This document shows positions 27,041-36,092 of a DNA stretch of 64,000 nt, piece by piece. The stretch's first letter is position 1. Every line of letters begins with the position of its first letter. The position numbers and the translations under genes are program-made. The notes beneath the pieces were generated by a model. It did not search any database, had not been told where the DNA came from, and saw only the letters and a list, made by a program, of their open reading frames with translations. This DNA comes from Alphaproteobacteria bacterium (GTDB taxonomy: Bacteria; Pseudomonadota; Alphaproteobacteria; Ferrovibrionales; Ferrovibrionaceae): NCBI GenBank assembly GCA_026126215.1, contig JAHCJQ010000001.1:62001-126000 (forward strand). The letters run 5' to 3'.

Positions 27041-28191
27041 TTCCTGGCTGCAGCCTCGGCCACCGGCCTGACGCCAAGCCAGTCGAGAACCATGCGCAGC
27101 GGCTCCGGCAGCGAGCGGCGTTGGCCGGTGTCGATCTCCACTTCCGCGCTCATTCCTGCCCTGAGTCCAACTGCCTCGCCAGGCTCGAGCGCGATGCGGA
27201 CCGGAATCCGCTGCACGATCTTGACCCAGTTGCCGGTGGCGTTCTGTGGCGGGATGATGGCGAATTCGGCGCCCGTGGCCGGTGCGATGCTGCGCACTCG
27301 CCCCTGCAGGACGCGGCCTGCATGGGAGTCTATGGTGACGCGCGCCGGCTGGCCGGTCCGTACATGGGCGAGATCGGTTTCCCTGAAGTTCGCCTCGATC
27401 CAGGGTTCCTGGTCGGCCACGACGGCCATGATCGGCCGGCTCATCGGACCATTGCCGATCACCTGTTGGCCCGGAAGCGGCGTATTGGTGGCGATGCCCG
27501 CGAACGGCGCCCGGATCGCCGTCCGCTCCAGTTCGAGCGCGGCGCGCTCGCGCGCTGCGCGGGCGGCGCGATGACGCGGATGCGCCTCGACCGGCGCGTC
27601 CGGCGTGCCGCCGAGCTGGGCCGCGATCTCGGCGATTTCCTGCTCGACCACGCGCAGCCGCTGGCGCGCCATGTCGAGATCGTGGCGGATCGCATCGAGC
27701 CGCGCGCGCGGCAGCGCATTGGCGCTGGCGAGCTGCGCGTGCCTTTCGAACTCTCTCCTGGCATGAGCCAGTTCCAGGCTCGCGAGCGAGAGTTCCTCGC
27801 GCTTGCGTCCGTGCGCTGCGCGCAGCGCCTCTATCTCGTCGCGCACGGCCACGAGCCGCGCCTCCGCCTCCGCCAGTGCGATACGGTAGGCACGATCGTC
27901 GATGCGGAGCAGGAGTTCGCCGGTGGCGACGCGCTGATGCTCACGCACCGCCACCTCCGCTATGAGGCCTGAGACCTCGGCCGCGATCATCACCTTGTCG
28001 GCCTTGACATAGGCATTGTCCGTCGTGACATACCTGCCGCCGGCAAGGTAGAGAAACGTGACGACCGCCAGCACCGCGAGCGGACCTGCCGCCAGCAGCA
28101 GGCGACGCAGCCGGCGCCGTCGCAAGGCAGCGCCACGGGCGGAAGCTGTCCCGTCCACGCTCTCCTGTTCGCGCTCCCGCCCCGTCGTCAT
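27037..28191 (-). CDS. emrA: HlyD/EmrA family secretion adaptor
   Basis: A 384-residue membrane fusion protein. A cytoplasmic basic N-terminus and one transmembrane helix (about 35-52) are followed by GGRYVTTDNAYVKADKVMIAAEVSGLIAEV (the EmrA first lipoyl half), a long alpha-helical coiled coil (about 105-200) and a second lipoyl half (RAPFAGIATNTPLPGQQVIGNGPM). The DNAYVKAD block is diagnostic of EmrA. It pairs with the DHA2 transporter encoded immediately downstream; an outer-membrane partner is not in the window. It begins eight bases after the stop of the MarR gene. Confidence 0.92.
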   Translation of the reverse strand: MTTGREREQESVDGTASARGAALRRRRLRRLLLAAGPLAVLAVVTFLYLAGGRYVTTDNAYVKADKVMIAAEVSGLIAEVAVREHQRVATGELLLRIDDRAYRIALAEAEARLVAVRDEIEALRAAHGRKREELSLASLELAHARREFERHAQLASANALPRARLDAIRHDLDMARQRLRVVEQEIAEIAAQLGGTPDAPVEAHPRHRAARAARERAALELERTAIRAPFAGIATNTPLPGQQVIGNGPMSRPIMAVVADQEPWIEANFRETDLAHVRTGQPARVTIDSHAGRVLQGRVRSIAPATGAEFAIIPPQNATGNWVKIVQRIPVRIALEPGEAVGLRAGMSAEVEIDTGQRRSLPEPLRMVLDWLGVRPVAEAAARK

Positions 28192-28199
28192 CTTGTCCG

Positions 28200-28673
28200 T
28201 CAGCCCGCCTGCCGTTCGGGCCGCTCGCCTGCGGCCGCGGGACCCTCGACCTCCTGCAGGTTCTGCTTCATGCGCATCAGGCTTTGCACGAGACCGGCCC
28301 GCATGCTTGCATCAAGGCCCGACATCGCCTCCTCGTGGGTCTCGCCGGCAAGCGCCCACATGCGGGCAAGCCACGGCTTGGCCTGATCGGTGAGAAACAG
28401 GCGGAAGGCCCGCCGGTCCTCCGGGTCCGGGCGCCGCGCGACGAGGCCGGCCTCCTCAAGCCGGTCGATCTGCCGGGCCAGGGTGATGGGCTGGATCTCG
28501 AGCCGCTCCGCGAGGGTGACCTGGCGGATGCCCTGCTGGCGGGACAGGTAGGCGAGCGCACGCCACTGCGCCAGCGACAGGCCGAGTGACTGGGCACGGC
28601 GATTGAAGTTGAGGCGCATCAGGCGGGCGACCTCGTTCATCAGAAAACCGAGACTCTGGTTCGGATCGCGCAT
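28200..28673 (-). CDS. MarR family regulator of the emrAB-like operon
   Basis: A 157-residue winged-helix repressor: LGLSLAQWRALAYLSRQQGIRQVTLAERLEIQPITLARQIDRLEEAGLVARRPDPEDRRAFRLFLTDQ (in outline) covers the recognition helix and the wing with its D-R-R arginines. As first gene of the operon with EmrA and EmrB it likely represses all three and is relieved by drugs or phenolics. The ATG at 28673 is chosen because the upstream frame is not regulator-like; an AT-rich palindrome lies about 40-60 bases upstream. Confidence 0.9.
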   Translation of the reverse strand: MRDPNQSLGFLMNEVARLMRLNFNRRAQSLGLSLAQWRALAYLSRQQGIRQVTLAERLEIQPITLARQIDRLEEAGLVARRPDPEDRRAFRLFLTDQAKPWLARMWALAGETHEEAMSGLDASMRAGLVQSLMRMKQNLQEVEGPAAAGERPERQAG

Positions 28674-28711
28674 CGACAGAACTCCGGATGAGCCGCGAGG
28701 ACATAATAATA

Positions 28712-28736
28712 AGCTACATATATTATATGGATAGCT
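28712..28736. promoter_or_regulatory. AT-rich palindrome upstream of MarR-emrAB operon
   Basis: The core CATATA-T-TATATG (28717-28729) is a perfect 13-base palindrome, flanked by AGCTA on one side and TAGCT on the other. It stands in an AT-rich stretch between the MarR gene and the divergent secreted-protein gene. This is the expected place and type of site for MarR autoregulation. Confidence 0.5.
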
Positions 28737-28887
28737 GATAAAATTCATCGGCCATGGCACGCGGACTTGTTGACTTGGGTCATTGCGGAGCCAAGCAGAG
28801 TCGCCATGCTAAAGGGGTTGGAGACCCTTCAGACGGGAAACCGGCCATCGACCGATACCCGGCCGGCATGCAATCGGGGGAACGCAC

Positions 28888-29928
28888 ATGCAAAAGTCGC
28901 TCAGGATGATGGGCATGGCCACACTGGCCCTGTCCATGCTGGCGCCGCCCGCGCTGGCACAGCAACAACAGCAGCAGCAGCGCTACCGGGAGCAGACGAT
29001 CCAGGCCCAGACAGGCGAGCTGCCGGAGATGATTGGCGAATTGCGCCGCCTCACCGATCAGGCGGCGCGCCTGCGGGCGGCCGATCCCATCTTCATTGGT
29101 GACCTCCGCCGGCTTGCGGACATCTATCAGGAGCGTCACGACTATGCGATGCAGTGGCCGGTACAGCTTGTGTCCGAGGATTTCCGGGATGGCGACTTCA
29201 CCCGCAATCCCGCCTGGACGCCGGTCGAGGGCAACTGGCAGATCGTGAGCCGAGACAACCGGGCCATGCTGCACAGCGCCATCCTCAAGCCCCAGCCCGC
29301 GGCCCCGCCGCCGGCCGCGACCGGCGCGCCTGCGCCGATGACCGGCCAGGACGTGGTGGTCGGCGTGCTCGGCGCCATCATCCGGCAGCAATCGGGCCAA
29401 GGCGCGCAGACGACCCAGCCGGCACCGACGCCACCGGCGGCGGCGGTGCAGCCGACCAGCGCCACGATCCAGCTCCCCGCCACCATCTCCAACGCCTTCG
29501 CGCTGAAGATGGAACTGGCCTCGGCAGGCGCCGATGGCCGTCTCGACCTCGCCCTCTACCGCGGCCAGCCTGGGGAAAGCGCTTATCGGCTGATCTACTC
29601 ACCGGCAGCTGAGACCGGGCTGGTGCTGGCGCGGCTTACGCCGCAGGGCACCAAGCTGCTCGGCAGCTCGACCGGGCGCGTCAATCTCGAGGACGACAAG
29701 CTGCATGTCATCGAGTGGCGGCGCGACCAGGCGGGCAAGATGAGCGTGATGCTCGACGGCAAACCGATGATCGAGGTTTCCGACAGCGAGATCCGTGGCC
29801 GCCTCGACGGGCTGACCCTGGTCAATGGCGGCGGCAGCCACTGGATCGCCTCGCTCGCCGTCAATGGCGCGCGCGAGCCCGCCGCGCGACCGGACGGCGC
29901 GCCGTCCTACCGTCGCGGAACGCAGTAA
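28888..29928 (+). CDS. Secreted protein with polyglutamine start, unknown
   Basis: A 346-residue exported protein. A signal peptide ends at PPALAQ, immediately followed by seven glutamines in a row. A helical segment (about 45-90) is followed by a beta-rich domain (about 95-340) with FRDGDFTRNPAWTPVEGNWQIVSRD and KLHVIEWRRDQAGKMSVMLDGKPMIEVSD. The last block resembles the concanavalin-like (LamG/DUF1080-type) folds that bind glycans, but no enzyme residues are evident. A proline/alanine-rich linker interrupts the domain around residues 130-185. The GGGGGA ribosome-binding site fits the ATG. It stands alone, divergent from the MarR gene. Confidence 0.7.
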   Translation: MQKSLRMMGMATLALSMLAPPALAQQQQQQQRYREQTIQAQTGELPEMIGELRRLTDQAARLRAADPIFIGDLRRLADIYQERHDYAMQWPVQLVSEDFRDGDFTRNPAWTPVEGNWQIVSRDNRAMLHSAILKPQPAAPPPAATGAPAPMTGQDVVVGVLGAIIRQQSGQGAQTTQPAPTPPAAAVQPTSATIQLPATISNAFALKMELASAGADGRLDLALYRGQPGESAYRLIYSPAAETGLVLARLTPQGTKLLGSSTGRVNLEDDKLHVIEWRRDQAGKMSVMLDGKPMIEVSDSEIRGRLDGLTLVNGGGSHWIASLAVNGAREPAARPDGAPSYRRGTQ

Positions 29929-29966
29929 GGTCCCGCCAGGGCCGCGCCCCGGCCGGCTGCCTCGCC

Positions 29967-29999
29967 GCCTCGCCTTTTTGCCGCGCGCGGAGGCGAGGC
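29967..29999. other. GC hairpin after the secreted-protein gene
   Basis: Perfect eight-base arms GCCTCGCC and GGCGAGGC enclose a 17-base loop. It lies 38 bases after the secreted-protein stop and 72 bases before the MFS start. A T5 run is in the loop rather than after the stem, so the terminator role is uncertain. Confidence 0.3.
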
Positions 30000-30070
30000 G
30001 CGCGCATGTTGCCAATGCCGCCGCGCTGCCGTTATATGCGCGAGAGCAGCCGTGCGAGCCCCGCCACCCG

Positions 30071-31282
30071 ATGAAACCATTGCCGACGACCGGTGCGGAG
30101 AAGACGCGGAAGGAGGCGCAGGACCGCACCGCCATCGCCCTTATCTGCGCGGCGCATTTCGTGAGCCATTTCTACATCCTGCTGCTGCCGCCGGTCTTCG
30201 CGCCGGTTCGCGAGGAGATGGCGGTGAGCTATACCGCCCTTGGCCTGGCGCTCACCGCCTTCAATCTGGTCTCCGCCCTCATGCAGACGCCCACCGGTTT
30301 TCTCGTCGACCGGATCGGCGCGCGTCCGGTGCTGGTCGCGGGACTGCTGCTGGGCGCCTTCGCCATCATGCTGGTGGCGGCCCTGCCCTCCTACTGGATG
30401 CTGGTGGCCGCCTTCGCCCTGCTGGGCCTGGCGAATACGGTCTATCACCCGGCGGACTATGCGATCCTTGCAAGCACGGTGAGCGAGGCGCGGATCGGCA
30501 AGGCATTTTCCGTCCACACCTTTGCCGGCTATATCGGCATGGGTGTCGCGCCGGCGACGATCCTCTCCATCGCCGCCGTCTGGGGATGGCGCGGCGCCTG
30601 GTGGGCGGCGGCCGGACTGGGCTTCGCGGTGGCTTTGGCGCTGATCTTCTTCGGGCAGGTGCTGACGGCCCGGCGGCGGATCGCGGCACCACTCCAGACC
30701 GGGGCCAGGGCGCCGGATGGCTGGCGCCTGCTCTTCTCGGCGCCCATCCTGCGCAACCTGTTCTTCTTCGTGCTGCTCGCCATGTCGAACGGCGGCATCC
30801 AGAACTTCAGCGTCGTGGCGCTGGGCTCGGTCCATGGCACCGCGCCGGCGATCGCCAATGCGGGCCTCTCGAGCTTCCTCATCCTCAGCGCCTTCGGCGT
30901 GCTCGTGGGCGGCGTAATCGCCGACCGCACGCGGCGCCACGAGCGCGTGGCCGCCATCTGCTTCGTCGCCACATCCGGCATGGCCTTCATGATCGGCTGG
31001 CTCGATCTCGGCGCCACCCTGCTGGTTCTGCTGATGGCCTGGGGCGGCCTGATGAACGGCATCATCCAGCCCTCGCGCGACATGATGGTGCGGGCGGTGA
31101 CGCCGCCCGGGTCGTTCGGCAAGGTGTTCGGATTCGTCTCGACCGGCTTCAATATCGGCGGCAGCGTCTCGCCCCTGCTCTATGGCTGGTGCATGGATCT
31201 TGGCCGGCCGGGACTGGTCTTTGCCTTCGTCGGCGGCTTCTTCCTGCTCTCGCTGTTGACCGTGATCACCCGGCGCCCCTGA
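30071..31282 (+). CDS. MFS transporter
   Basis: A 403-residue, twelve-helix major-facilitator protein. Helix 1 carries HFVSHFYILLLPPVFAPVREE, a pattern seen in fosmidomycin-resistance-type and related transporters. The loop 2-3 motif is GFLVDRIGARPVLVAGL. The substrate is unknown. The ATG at 30071 is the first plausible start. Its end overlaps the convergent amidase gene by 17 bases. Confidence 0.87.
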   Translation: MKPLPTTGAEKTRKEAQDRTAIALICAAHFVSHFYILLLPPVFAPVREEMAVSYTALGLALTAFNLVSALMQTPTGFLVDRIGARPVLVAGLLLGAFAIMLVAALPSYWMLVAAFALLGLANTVYHPADYAILASTVSEARIGKAFSVHTFAGYIGMGVAPATILSIAAVWGWRGAWWAAAGLGFAVALALIFFGQVLTARRRIAAPLQTGARAPDGWRLLFSAPILRNLFFFVLLAMSNGGIQNFSVVALGSVHGTAPAIANAGLSSFLILSAFGVLVGGVIADRTRRHERVAAICFVATSGMAFMIGWLDLGATLLVLLMAWGGLMNGIIQPSRDMMVRAVTPPGSFGKVFGFVSTGFNIGGSVSPLLYGWCMDLGRPGLVFAFVGGFFLLSLLTVITRRP

Positions 31283-32537
31283 GCCTGCCGGACAGCCAGG
31301 CGGCTGTCATCAGCAGCTCCCGGTCGCGCCCCGCCAGCCCGACGAGCTGCACGCCGAGCGGCAGGCGACCCTTTCCGGGCAGAGGCACATTGATGCAGGG
31401 CGTGCCGAGCAGGGTCCAGATGCGGTTGCAGGCCGGATCGCCGGTTCCCGCTGAAATCTCCGGCGCGACGCCTGGCGCCGCGGCGGTCACGATCACTTCA
31501 TCCTCGCCCAGGTGCGATGCCAGGTGGCGGGCGGCCTCCGCCTTGAGCGCCAGCGCACCGGCATAGGCCGCATCGTCGACCCTCTCGCCGGCACGGCAGA
31601 GTTCGGTGAATTGCGGACTGACCAGATCCGCGTGCCGGCGAAGGAGATCGCCAAAGCCTTCGGCGGCCTCCCGCGACATGATGGATTTCTGCGCCTCTTC
31701 CAGCCTGCCGAAGAGCGCGGGCGATTCAAGGTCGCGGATTGTAGCCTGCCCCCACAGCATGTCTCGGAGACGGGCGAACTGCACCCTGGTCTCGTCCGAC
31801 ACGAGAGGCCAGTAGGGGCCGGTGAAGAAGGCAAGTCTTGGCCTGTTGGCCAGCGCTCCGGGCGCGGCAGGGATTCTTCCTTCGGAAAGAACCGCGCCGA
31901 TCAGGGCCAGATCGTCCACGCTGCGGGCAAAGATCCCCGCCGTGTCGAGACTGGGCGAGAGCGGCTTGACGCCGGTCATGTCGATCAGGCCGAAGGTCGG
32001 CTTGTAGCCGTGAATCCCGCAATAGGCGGCCGGGCGGATGGTCGAACCGGCGGTCTGCGTGCCGAGCGCCACCGGCACCATCGCGTCCGCGACGGCAGCG
32101 GCCGAACCGCTGGAGGAGCCCCCCGGCGTGCGGCGCGGATCATGCGGATTGACGGTCTCCGCCGGCCGGAAATAGGCGAACTCCGTCGTCGCGGTCTTTC
32201 CCAGGATGACCGCACCCGCCGCGCGGAGGCGCGCGACCATGACGCAATCGCGCGCCGGCCGGTGTCCGGCGAAGATCGGCGAGCCGTATTCGGTCGGCAT
32301 GTCCACCGTGTCATAAACGTCCTTGATCCCGACCGGAATCCCGGCCAGCGGCCCCACGCCGACCGAGGACGGGTCGTACGAAGCGGGCAAATGCGCCCAG
32401 GCACGGATGATGCTCTCCCGCGCGCCAATCCGTGCAAGGCAGGCGGCGAGAACTTCGCCGCCGGACACCGCGCCGCTGCCGATCAGCCGGCGCAGTTCCG
32501 TGGCGGTCAGACATTCAAGGGAGAGGTCCATCGGCAT
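31266..32537 (-). CDS. Amidase-signature family amidohydrolase (short form)
   Basis: A 423-residue amidase with the Ser-cisSer-Lys triad: K72 in IPVGIKDVYDT, cis-serine in TPGGSSSGSAAA (about 142) and nucleophile S165 in TQTAGSTIRPA. Such enzymes hydrolyse amides to acids and ammonia. It is slightly shorter than the second amidase encoded 14 bases upstream on the same strand, so the pair is probably one operon. Its neighbourhood (IclR regulator, ring oxygenases, importer) suggests hydrolysis of an amide intermediate such as a formamide or maleamate-like compound, but that is inference. Confidence 0.9.
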   Translation of the reverse strand: MPMDLSLECLTATELRRLIGSGAVSGGEVLAACLARIGARESIIRAWAHLPASYDPSSVGVGPLAGIPVGIKDVYDTVDMPTEYGSPIFAGHRPARDCVMVARLRAAGAVILGKTATTEFAYFRPAETVNPHDPRRTPGGSSSGSAAAVADAMVPVALGTQTAGSTIRPAAYCGIHGYKPTFGLIDMTGVKPLSPSLDTAGIFARSVDDLALIGAVLSEGRIPAAPGALANRPRLAFFTGPYWPLVSDETRVQFARLRDMLWGQATIRDLESPALFGRLEEAQKSIMSREAAEGFGDLLRRHADLVSPQFTELCRAGERVDDAAYAGALALKAEAARHLASHLGEDEVIVTAAAPGVAPEISAGTGDPACNRIWTLLGTPCINVPLPGKGRLPLGVQLVGLAGRDRELLMTAAWLSGRLRGAG

Positions 32538-32551
32538 ATCCCCGCGATGGT

Positions 32552-33979
32552 TCAGCCGGCCGCCCGCATGGCGGATAAGCCTGCAGGTTCCCCGAGCTTC
32601 AGATCCCGCGCCGCTTCATAGGCCGCCGCAAGCGCCAGCACCCGCGCCTCGGCAAACCGCGGCCCGATGATCTGCAGGCCGATGGGAAGGCCATGGCCGG
32701 ACATGGCGCAGGGCAAGGTGATGGCCGGACTCTGGATCAGATTGACCGGATAGCCAAACGGCGTCCAGGCACGCGGATCGTCGAGATCCCCGAAGCCCTC
32801 CGGAACCCAGCGATCGGCAGCGAAGGCCGTGACACTCACCATCGGTGTCAGCAGGAGGTCGAAGCGCTCGAAGAAGCGGGCGAACGCAGCCGCCAGCGCG
32901 CGCCTCGCATCCTGGGCTTCGAGATAGGCGTGCAGGCTCACCTCGCGACCCTTTGCCGCCACGTCGCGCAGCACCTCGCCGACGAGCGTCATCTGATCCG
33001 GGCCGAACCCCCGCAGCGCATAACCGAAGCCCGACCTGAACAGCGTGTTGAACGTCTGGATCGGATCGTCGATCTCGGGATGGGCCTCCGAGACCTGGGC
33101 GCCGAGACCGGCGATCGTCTCGCCCGCCCGGCGGATGGCGGCGGCGATCTGCGGATCGACGCGGCGGGCATAGCCAAGATCGGTACTCAGCGCCACACGC
33201 AATCCTCTGGGCGCGTGCGCCGAAAGGTCGAGCCAGTCCTGCGGTGGCGGCGGCGCACTTTCCACATCGCGCCCGTCAGGCTTCGCGAGAATGCCGAGCA
33301 TGAGCGCCGCGTCCGCGACCGAACGGGTTATGGCCCCCGGGCTCGACAGGTTTCCGGCGACATTGGCCGGCCAGGCAGGAACCCGTCCACCGGTGGGCTT
33401 CATGCCAACGACGCCACAGAAGCCGGACGGGATTCGGATTGAACCTCCGGCATCGGTGGCAAGCGCTGCGTAGCCCAGTCCGGCGGCAATACTGGCGGCA
33501 GCGCCGCCACTCGATCCGCCGGAGTTCATGGCCGTGTTCCACGGATTGCGCGTGATTCCCGTAAGCGGACTGATCGTGATCGGCCCCGCGCCGAATTCCG
33601 GCGTGGTGGTGATGCCGAGCAGCACGGCACCCTGTTCGAGCACGCGCTCGACGGCTGGCGCGCTGGCCGGCGCGGGCTCGGCGGAGGTCGCGCGCGAACC
33701 CCGCCGGTGCGGCACGCCGCCCACCATGAGCGTGTCCTTTACCGAAAGCGGAACCCCGTCGAGGGGACCCAACGGCGCGCCTTTTCGCCAGCGCGACTCG
33801 GAGCGCTGCGCCGCCTCCAACGCAAGCGAGGCCGTCACCGCCGTGTAGCTGTTGATCCGTCCGTCGAAGGATTCGATGCGCCGGAGGATCGACTTGGTGA
33901 CCTCGACCGGAGAGAGTTCGCCCGAGGCGTAACGCTGACCGAGGTCGCGGATCGTGAGAAACGGCAGGTCTTGGGTCAT
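32552..33979 (-). CDS. Amidase-signature family amidohydrolase (long form)
   Basis: A 475-residue amidase with K81 (VPLSVKDTL), cis-serine in NSGGSSGGAA (about 156) and nucleophile S180 in DAGGSIRIPSGF, the canonical triad in canonical spacing. FFERFDLLLTPMVSVTAF and the C-terminal GLPIGLQIIGPRF blocks complete the family. The start is uncertain: ATGs at 33979, 34003 and 34033 are in frame and none has a strong ribosome-binding site. It lies divergent from the IclR gene and upstream of the second amidase. Two amidases in tandem hint at two successive amide hydrolyses, or one active on the incoming substrate. Confidence 0.9.
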   Translation of the reverse strand: MTQDLPFLTIRDLGQRYASGELSPVEVTKSILRRIESFDGRINSYTAVTASLALEAAQRSESRWRKGAPLGPLDGVPLSVKDTLMVGGVPHRRGSRATSAEPAPASAPAVERVLEQGAVLLGITTTPEFGAGPITISPLTGITRNPWNTAMNSGGSSGGAAASIAAGLGYAALATDAGGSIRIPSGFCGVVGMKPTGGRVPAWPANVAGNLSSPGAITRSVADAALMLGILAKPDGRDVESAPPPPQDWLDLSAHAPRGLRVALSTDLGYARRVDPQIAAAIRRAGETIAGLGAQVSEAHPEIDDPIQTFNTLFRSGFGYALRGFGPDQMTLVGEVLRDVAAKGREVSLHAYLEAQDARRALAAAFARFFERFDLLLTPMVSVTAFAADRWVPEGFGDLDDPRAWTPFGYPVNLIQSPAITLPCAMSGHGLPIGLQIIGPRFAEARVLALAAAYEAARDLKLGEPAGLSAMRAAG

Positions 33980-34051
33980 CCTGGGCCTATCGCCGGATTG
34001 CATGGGGAGTATCGGGCGGCTATCTTGTCGCATTCTGCAATACCGAACAAG

Positions 34052-34066
34052 TTACGCTTTGCGGAG
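34052..34066. promoter_or_regulatory. Possible IclR site in the amidase/IclR intergenic region
   Basis: TTACGCTTTGCGGAG shares 11 of 15 positions with the near-palindrome TTACGCACTGCGCAA found upstream of livH at 47042. It sits between the divergent amidase and IclR genes. By itself the match is weak. Confidence 0.2.
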
Positions 34067-34177
34067 CAACATGAAGCGAGGCTGCATCATGAGCCTGGAG
34101 AACGCCTTGCGCCAGACACGACATCCAGTTAATGAACGTGGAGTGTTCCTTCAATAAACCTGCCTTCGGTTGCCTCC

Positions 34178-35011
34178 ATGCCCGCCGCACGAAAGTCGAG
34201 CAGACCTCGCTCCGCAGACCAGCAACGTCGCCGTAGCGTTCAGTCCATCAAAGTCGGCTCGGCATTGCTGAATGCCCTCGCCGGCTCCGCAAGGCCGGTC
34301 CCGTTGAATGAACTCTCGCGGCTCGCCGGCATGCCGCCCAGCAAGGCACGGCGCTATCTCATCTCGTTCCTGGATTGCGGTCTCGCCGAACAGAACAGTA
34401 TCTCCGGTCACTACGATCTCGGCCCGATGGCGCTTCGCCTCGGGCTGGCGGCGCTGAGCCGCATCGATCCGGTCCGGGCTTCCGTCGAGGCCGCCGCCAC
34501 GCTGTCGCGGCAGATCGATCGCACGCTGCTGGTATCGGTGTGGAGCGAGCGGGGCCCCGTCATCATTGCCTGGTTCGACAGTACGGAAATTCTTGCCTGC
34601 AACCTTCGCGTCGGATCGGTTCTGCCCCTCGCGAACAGCGCCAGCGGCAACCTGTTCCTGACCCATCTTCCGCGCAAGACGACGCGGCATCTTGTCGATC
34701 AATGGACCAGGCAGGCAACCGCCGGCGGACAGATTTCGAGGACCAAGGCTCGGGAAGAGCTCGAGCGGATCATCGAGACGGTGCGCCGGTGCGGTGTCGG
34801 TACGACGCAGGAGAGCCTGCTGCCCGGCCTCTCCGCCATCGCAGCGCCGGTCTTCGACAGCAACGGAAGCATCATCGCGGCCATCGCCGAGATCCACAAG
34901 GCGCAGGACGCGACCATCGACCCGAAGGCGCTTGGCCAGCTCCTCATCCAGACGGCGAACGAGGTTTCCGCGAAGGTCGGCTACCGGTGGCAGGCTTTCC
35001 AGGAAGCCTAG
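34178..35011 (+). CDS. IclR family transcriptional regulator
   Basis: A 277-residue regulator with a winged helix at about residues 22-85 (VPLNELSRLAGMPPSKARRYLISFLDCGLAEQ in outline) and the IclR effector domain at about 95-265, ending in EVSAKVGYRW. IclR proteins often control aromatic-catabolism genes and bind the pathway substrate. It is divergent from the two amidases and convergent with the flavodoxin end of the long catabolic run. That makes it the obvious regulator of the cluster. Confidence 0.92.
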   Translation: MPAARKSSRPRSADQQRRRSVQSIKVGSALLNALAGSARPVPLNELSRLAGMPPSKARRYLISFLDCGLAEQNSISGHYDLGPMALRLGLAALSRIDPVRASVEAAATLSRQIDRTLLVSVWSERGPVIIAWFDSTEILACNLRVGSVLPLANSASGNLFLTHLPRKTTRHLVDQWTRQATAGGQISRTKAREELERIIETVRRCGVGTTQESLLPGLSAIAAPVFDSNGSIIAAIAEIHKAQDATIDPKALGQLLIQTANEVSAKVGYRWQAFQEA

Positions 35012-35090
35012 ACCTCTTACCATCGGGCCAGGGCCGCTCCGTTGCCCGGTACAGCTCCGCGCGGAAGCGGAACGACCACGCCGGTGCAAG

Positions 35091-35612
35091 TCAGCGCGCG
35101 ATGTCGGTCCGGGCTTTGCCGGAGGCCATGTCGGCATCGGCTCCGACTGCAATGGCAAGCCAGTCGGCAAGCCAGGGCCTCGCCACCTCTGCCGGATCGT
35201 CACCCGTCTGGCAGTCGATCTTCAGGATCTCCCCGACCCGGCGCGCGCCGCATTGCCGCAAGGCATCGTCCCAATGGAGCCCACCCTTCGCGAAGGTATC
35301 GCCATAGTGCGAATCGCCAAGTGAGATGACGCCAAATCTCAGCGCGCGCAGCTCGGGCTTCTCGGCCAGGAGTGACGCAAGCGCGCGCTCCGCCGTCTCC
35401 GGGACGTCACCTGTTCCATACGTGCTCGAGACGACGAGCGCCAGCCCTGTGGTTGGAAAGTCGGCCGCCACGGCGTTCTCGAGCAGGCGAAGCTCGACCT
35501 TTTCCGGCCCGCCAAGCTCTGCCTGAAGGTCTTCCGCGAGCATCTCCGCAGCGCCGGTCATGGTTGCCACCAGGATGACCAGCTTTCCAGCCTCTGACTG
35601 CAACTCCGGCAC
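35091..35612 (-). CDS. Flavodoxin / MioC-like FMN protein
   Basis: A 173-residue flavodoxin-fold protein. The phosphate loop is ATMTGAAEMLAEDL, the 60s loop SSTYGTGDVPETAE and the 90s region SLGDSHYGDTFAKGG, all FMN contacts; the pattern is closest to the flavodoxin domains of sulfite and cytochrome P450 reductases. As the last gene of the minus-strand run, 12 bases after the CoxG-like gene, it could pass electrons to the Rieske oxygenase or accept them from the molybdenum hydroxylase. No separate ferredoxin reductase is encoded here. The start is a GTG at 35612. Confidence 0.87.
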   Translation of the reverse strand: MPELQSEAGKLVILVATMTGAAEMLAEDLQAELGGPEKVELRLLENAVAADFPTTGLALVVSSTYGTGDVPETAERALASLLAEKPELRALRFGVISLGDSHYGDTFAKGGLHWDDALRQCGARRVGEILKIDCQTGDDPAEVARPWLADWLAIAVGADADMASGKARTDIAR

Positions 35613-35624
35613 TCCAGACTCGCC

Positions 35625-36092
35625 TTACACCGGGCCTGGCTCGCCTGCATCGCCGGGCTCGATCCGGGCGACAAGGTTCTCGAAGAACTGGAGCGTCAGG
35701 CGCGTCGCCACGCCCTGCACCACCCGCGAGCCGATCTGCGCGAGCTTCCCGCCAATCGCCGCATGCACATTGTAACGGATCAGTGTCGCCCCCTGGCTCT
35801 CGATGAGCTCGACCTGCGCATTGCCTTTGGCAAAACCCGCGACACCGCCCTGTCCTTCGCCGACGATTGCGCAGCGGTGAGGCTGCTGGATGTCCTCCAG
35901 GCGGACGCTGCCCTTGAACTTGGCCTTGAGCGGTCCGACCTTGACCTGCACTACCGCGTCGAACTCGGTATCGGACTTCTTGTGCAGTTCCTGGCAGCCG
36001 GGGATCGCATCCCGCAGGACGTCAGGGTCGTTGATCGCATCCCAGACAGCGTGCTTAGGGCTTCTAATCAGGTGCTCGCCAGCGAAGTTCAT
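35625..36092 (-). CDS. CoxG-like SRPBCC carbon-monoxide-dehydrogenase-subunit-G family protein
   Basis: A 155-residue lipid/START-like fold with the CoxG signature: AVWDAINDPDVLRDAIPGCQEL, VVQVKVGPLKAKFKGSVRLED and AIGGKLAQIGSRVVQGVA. CoxG proteins accompany molybdenum hydroxylases and are thought to help membrane recruitment or maturation. The start overlaps the stop of the large-subunit gene by four bases (ATGA), so it is translationally coupled. The family call is firm; the CO-related name should not be taken as the activity of this cluster. Confidence 0.88.
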   Translation of the reverse strand: MNFAGEHLIRSPKHAVWDAINDPDVLRDAIPGCQELHKKSDTEFDAVVQVKVGPLKAKFKGSVRLEDIQQPHRCAIVGEGQGGVAGFAKGNAQVELIESQGATLIRYNVHAAIGGKLAQIGSRVVQGVATRLTLQFFENLVARIEPGDAGEPGPV

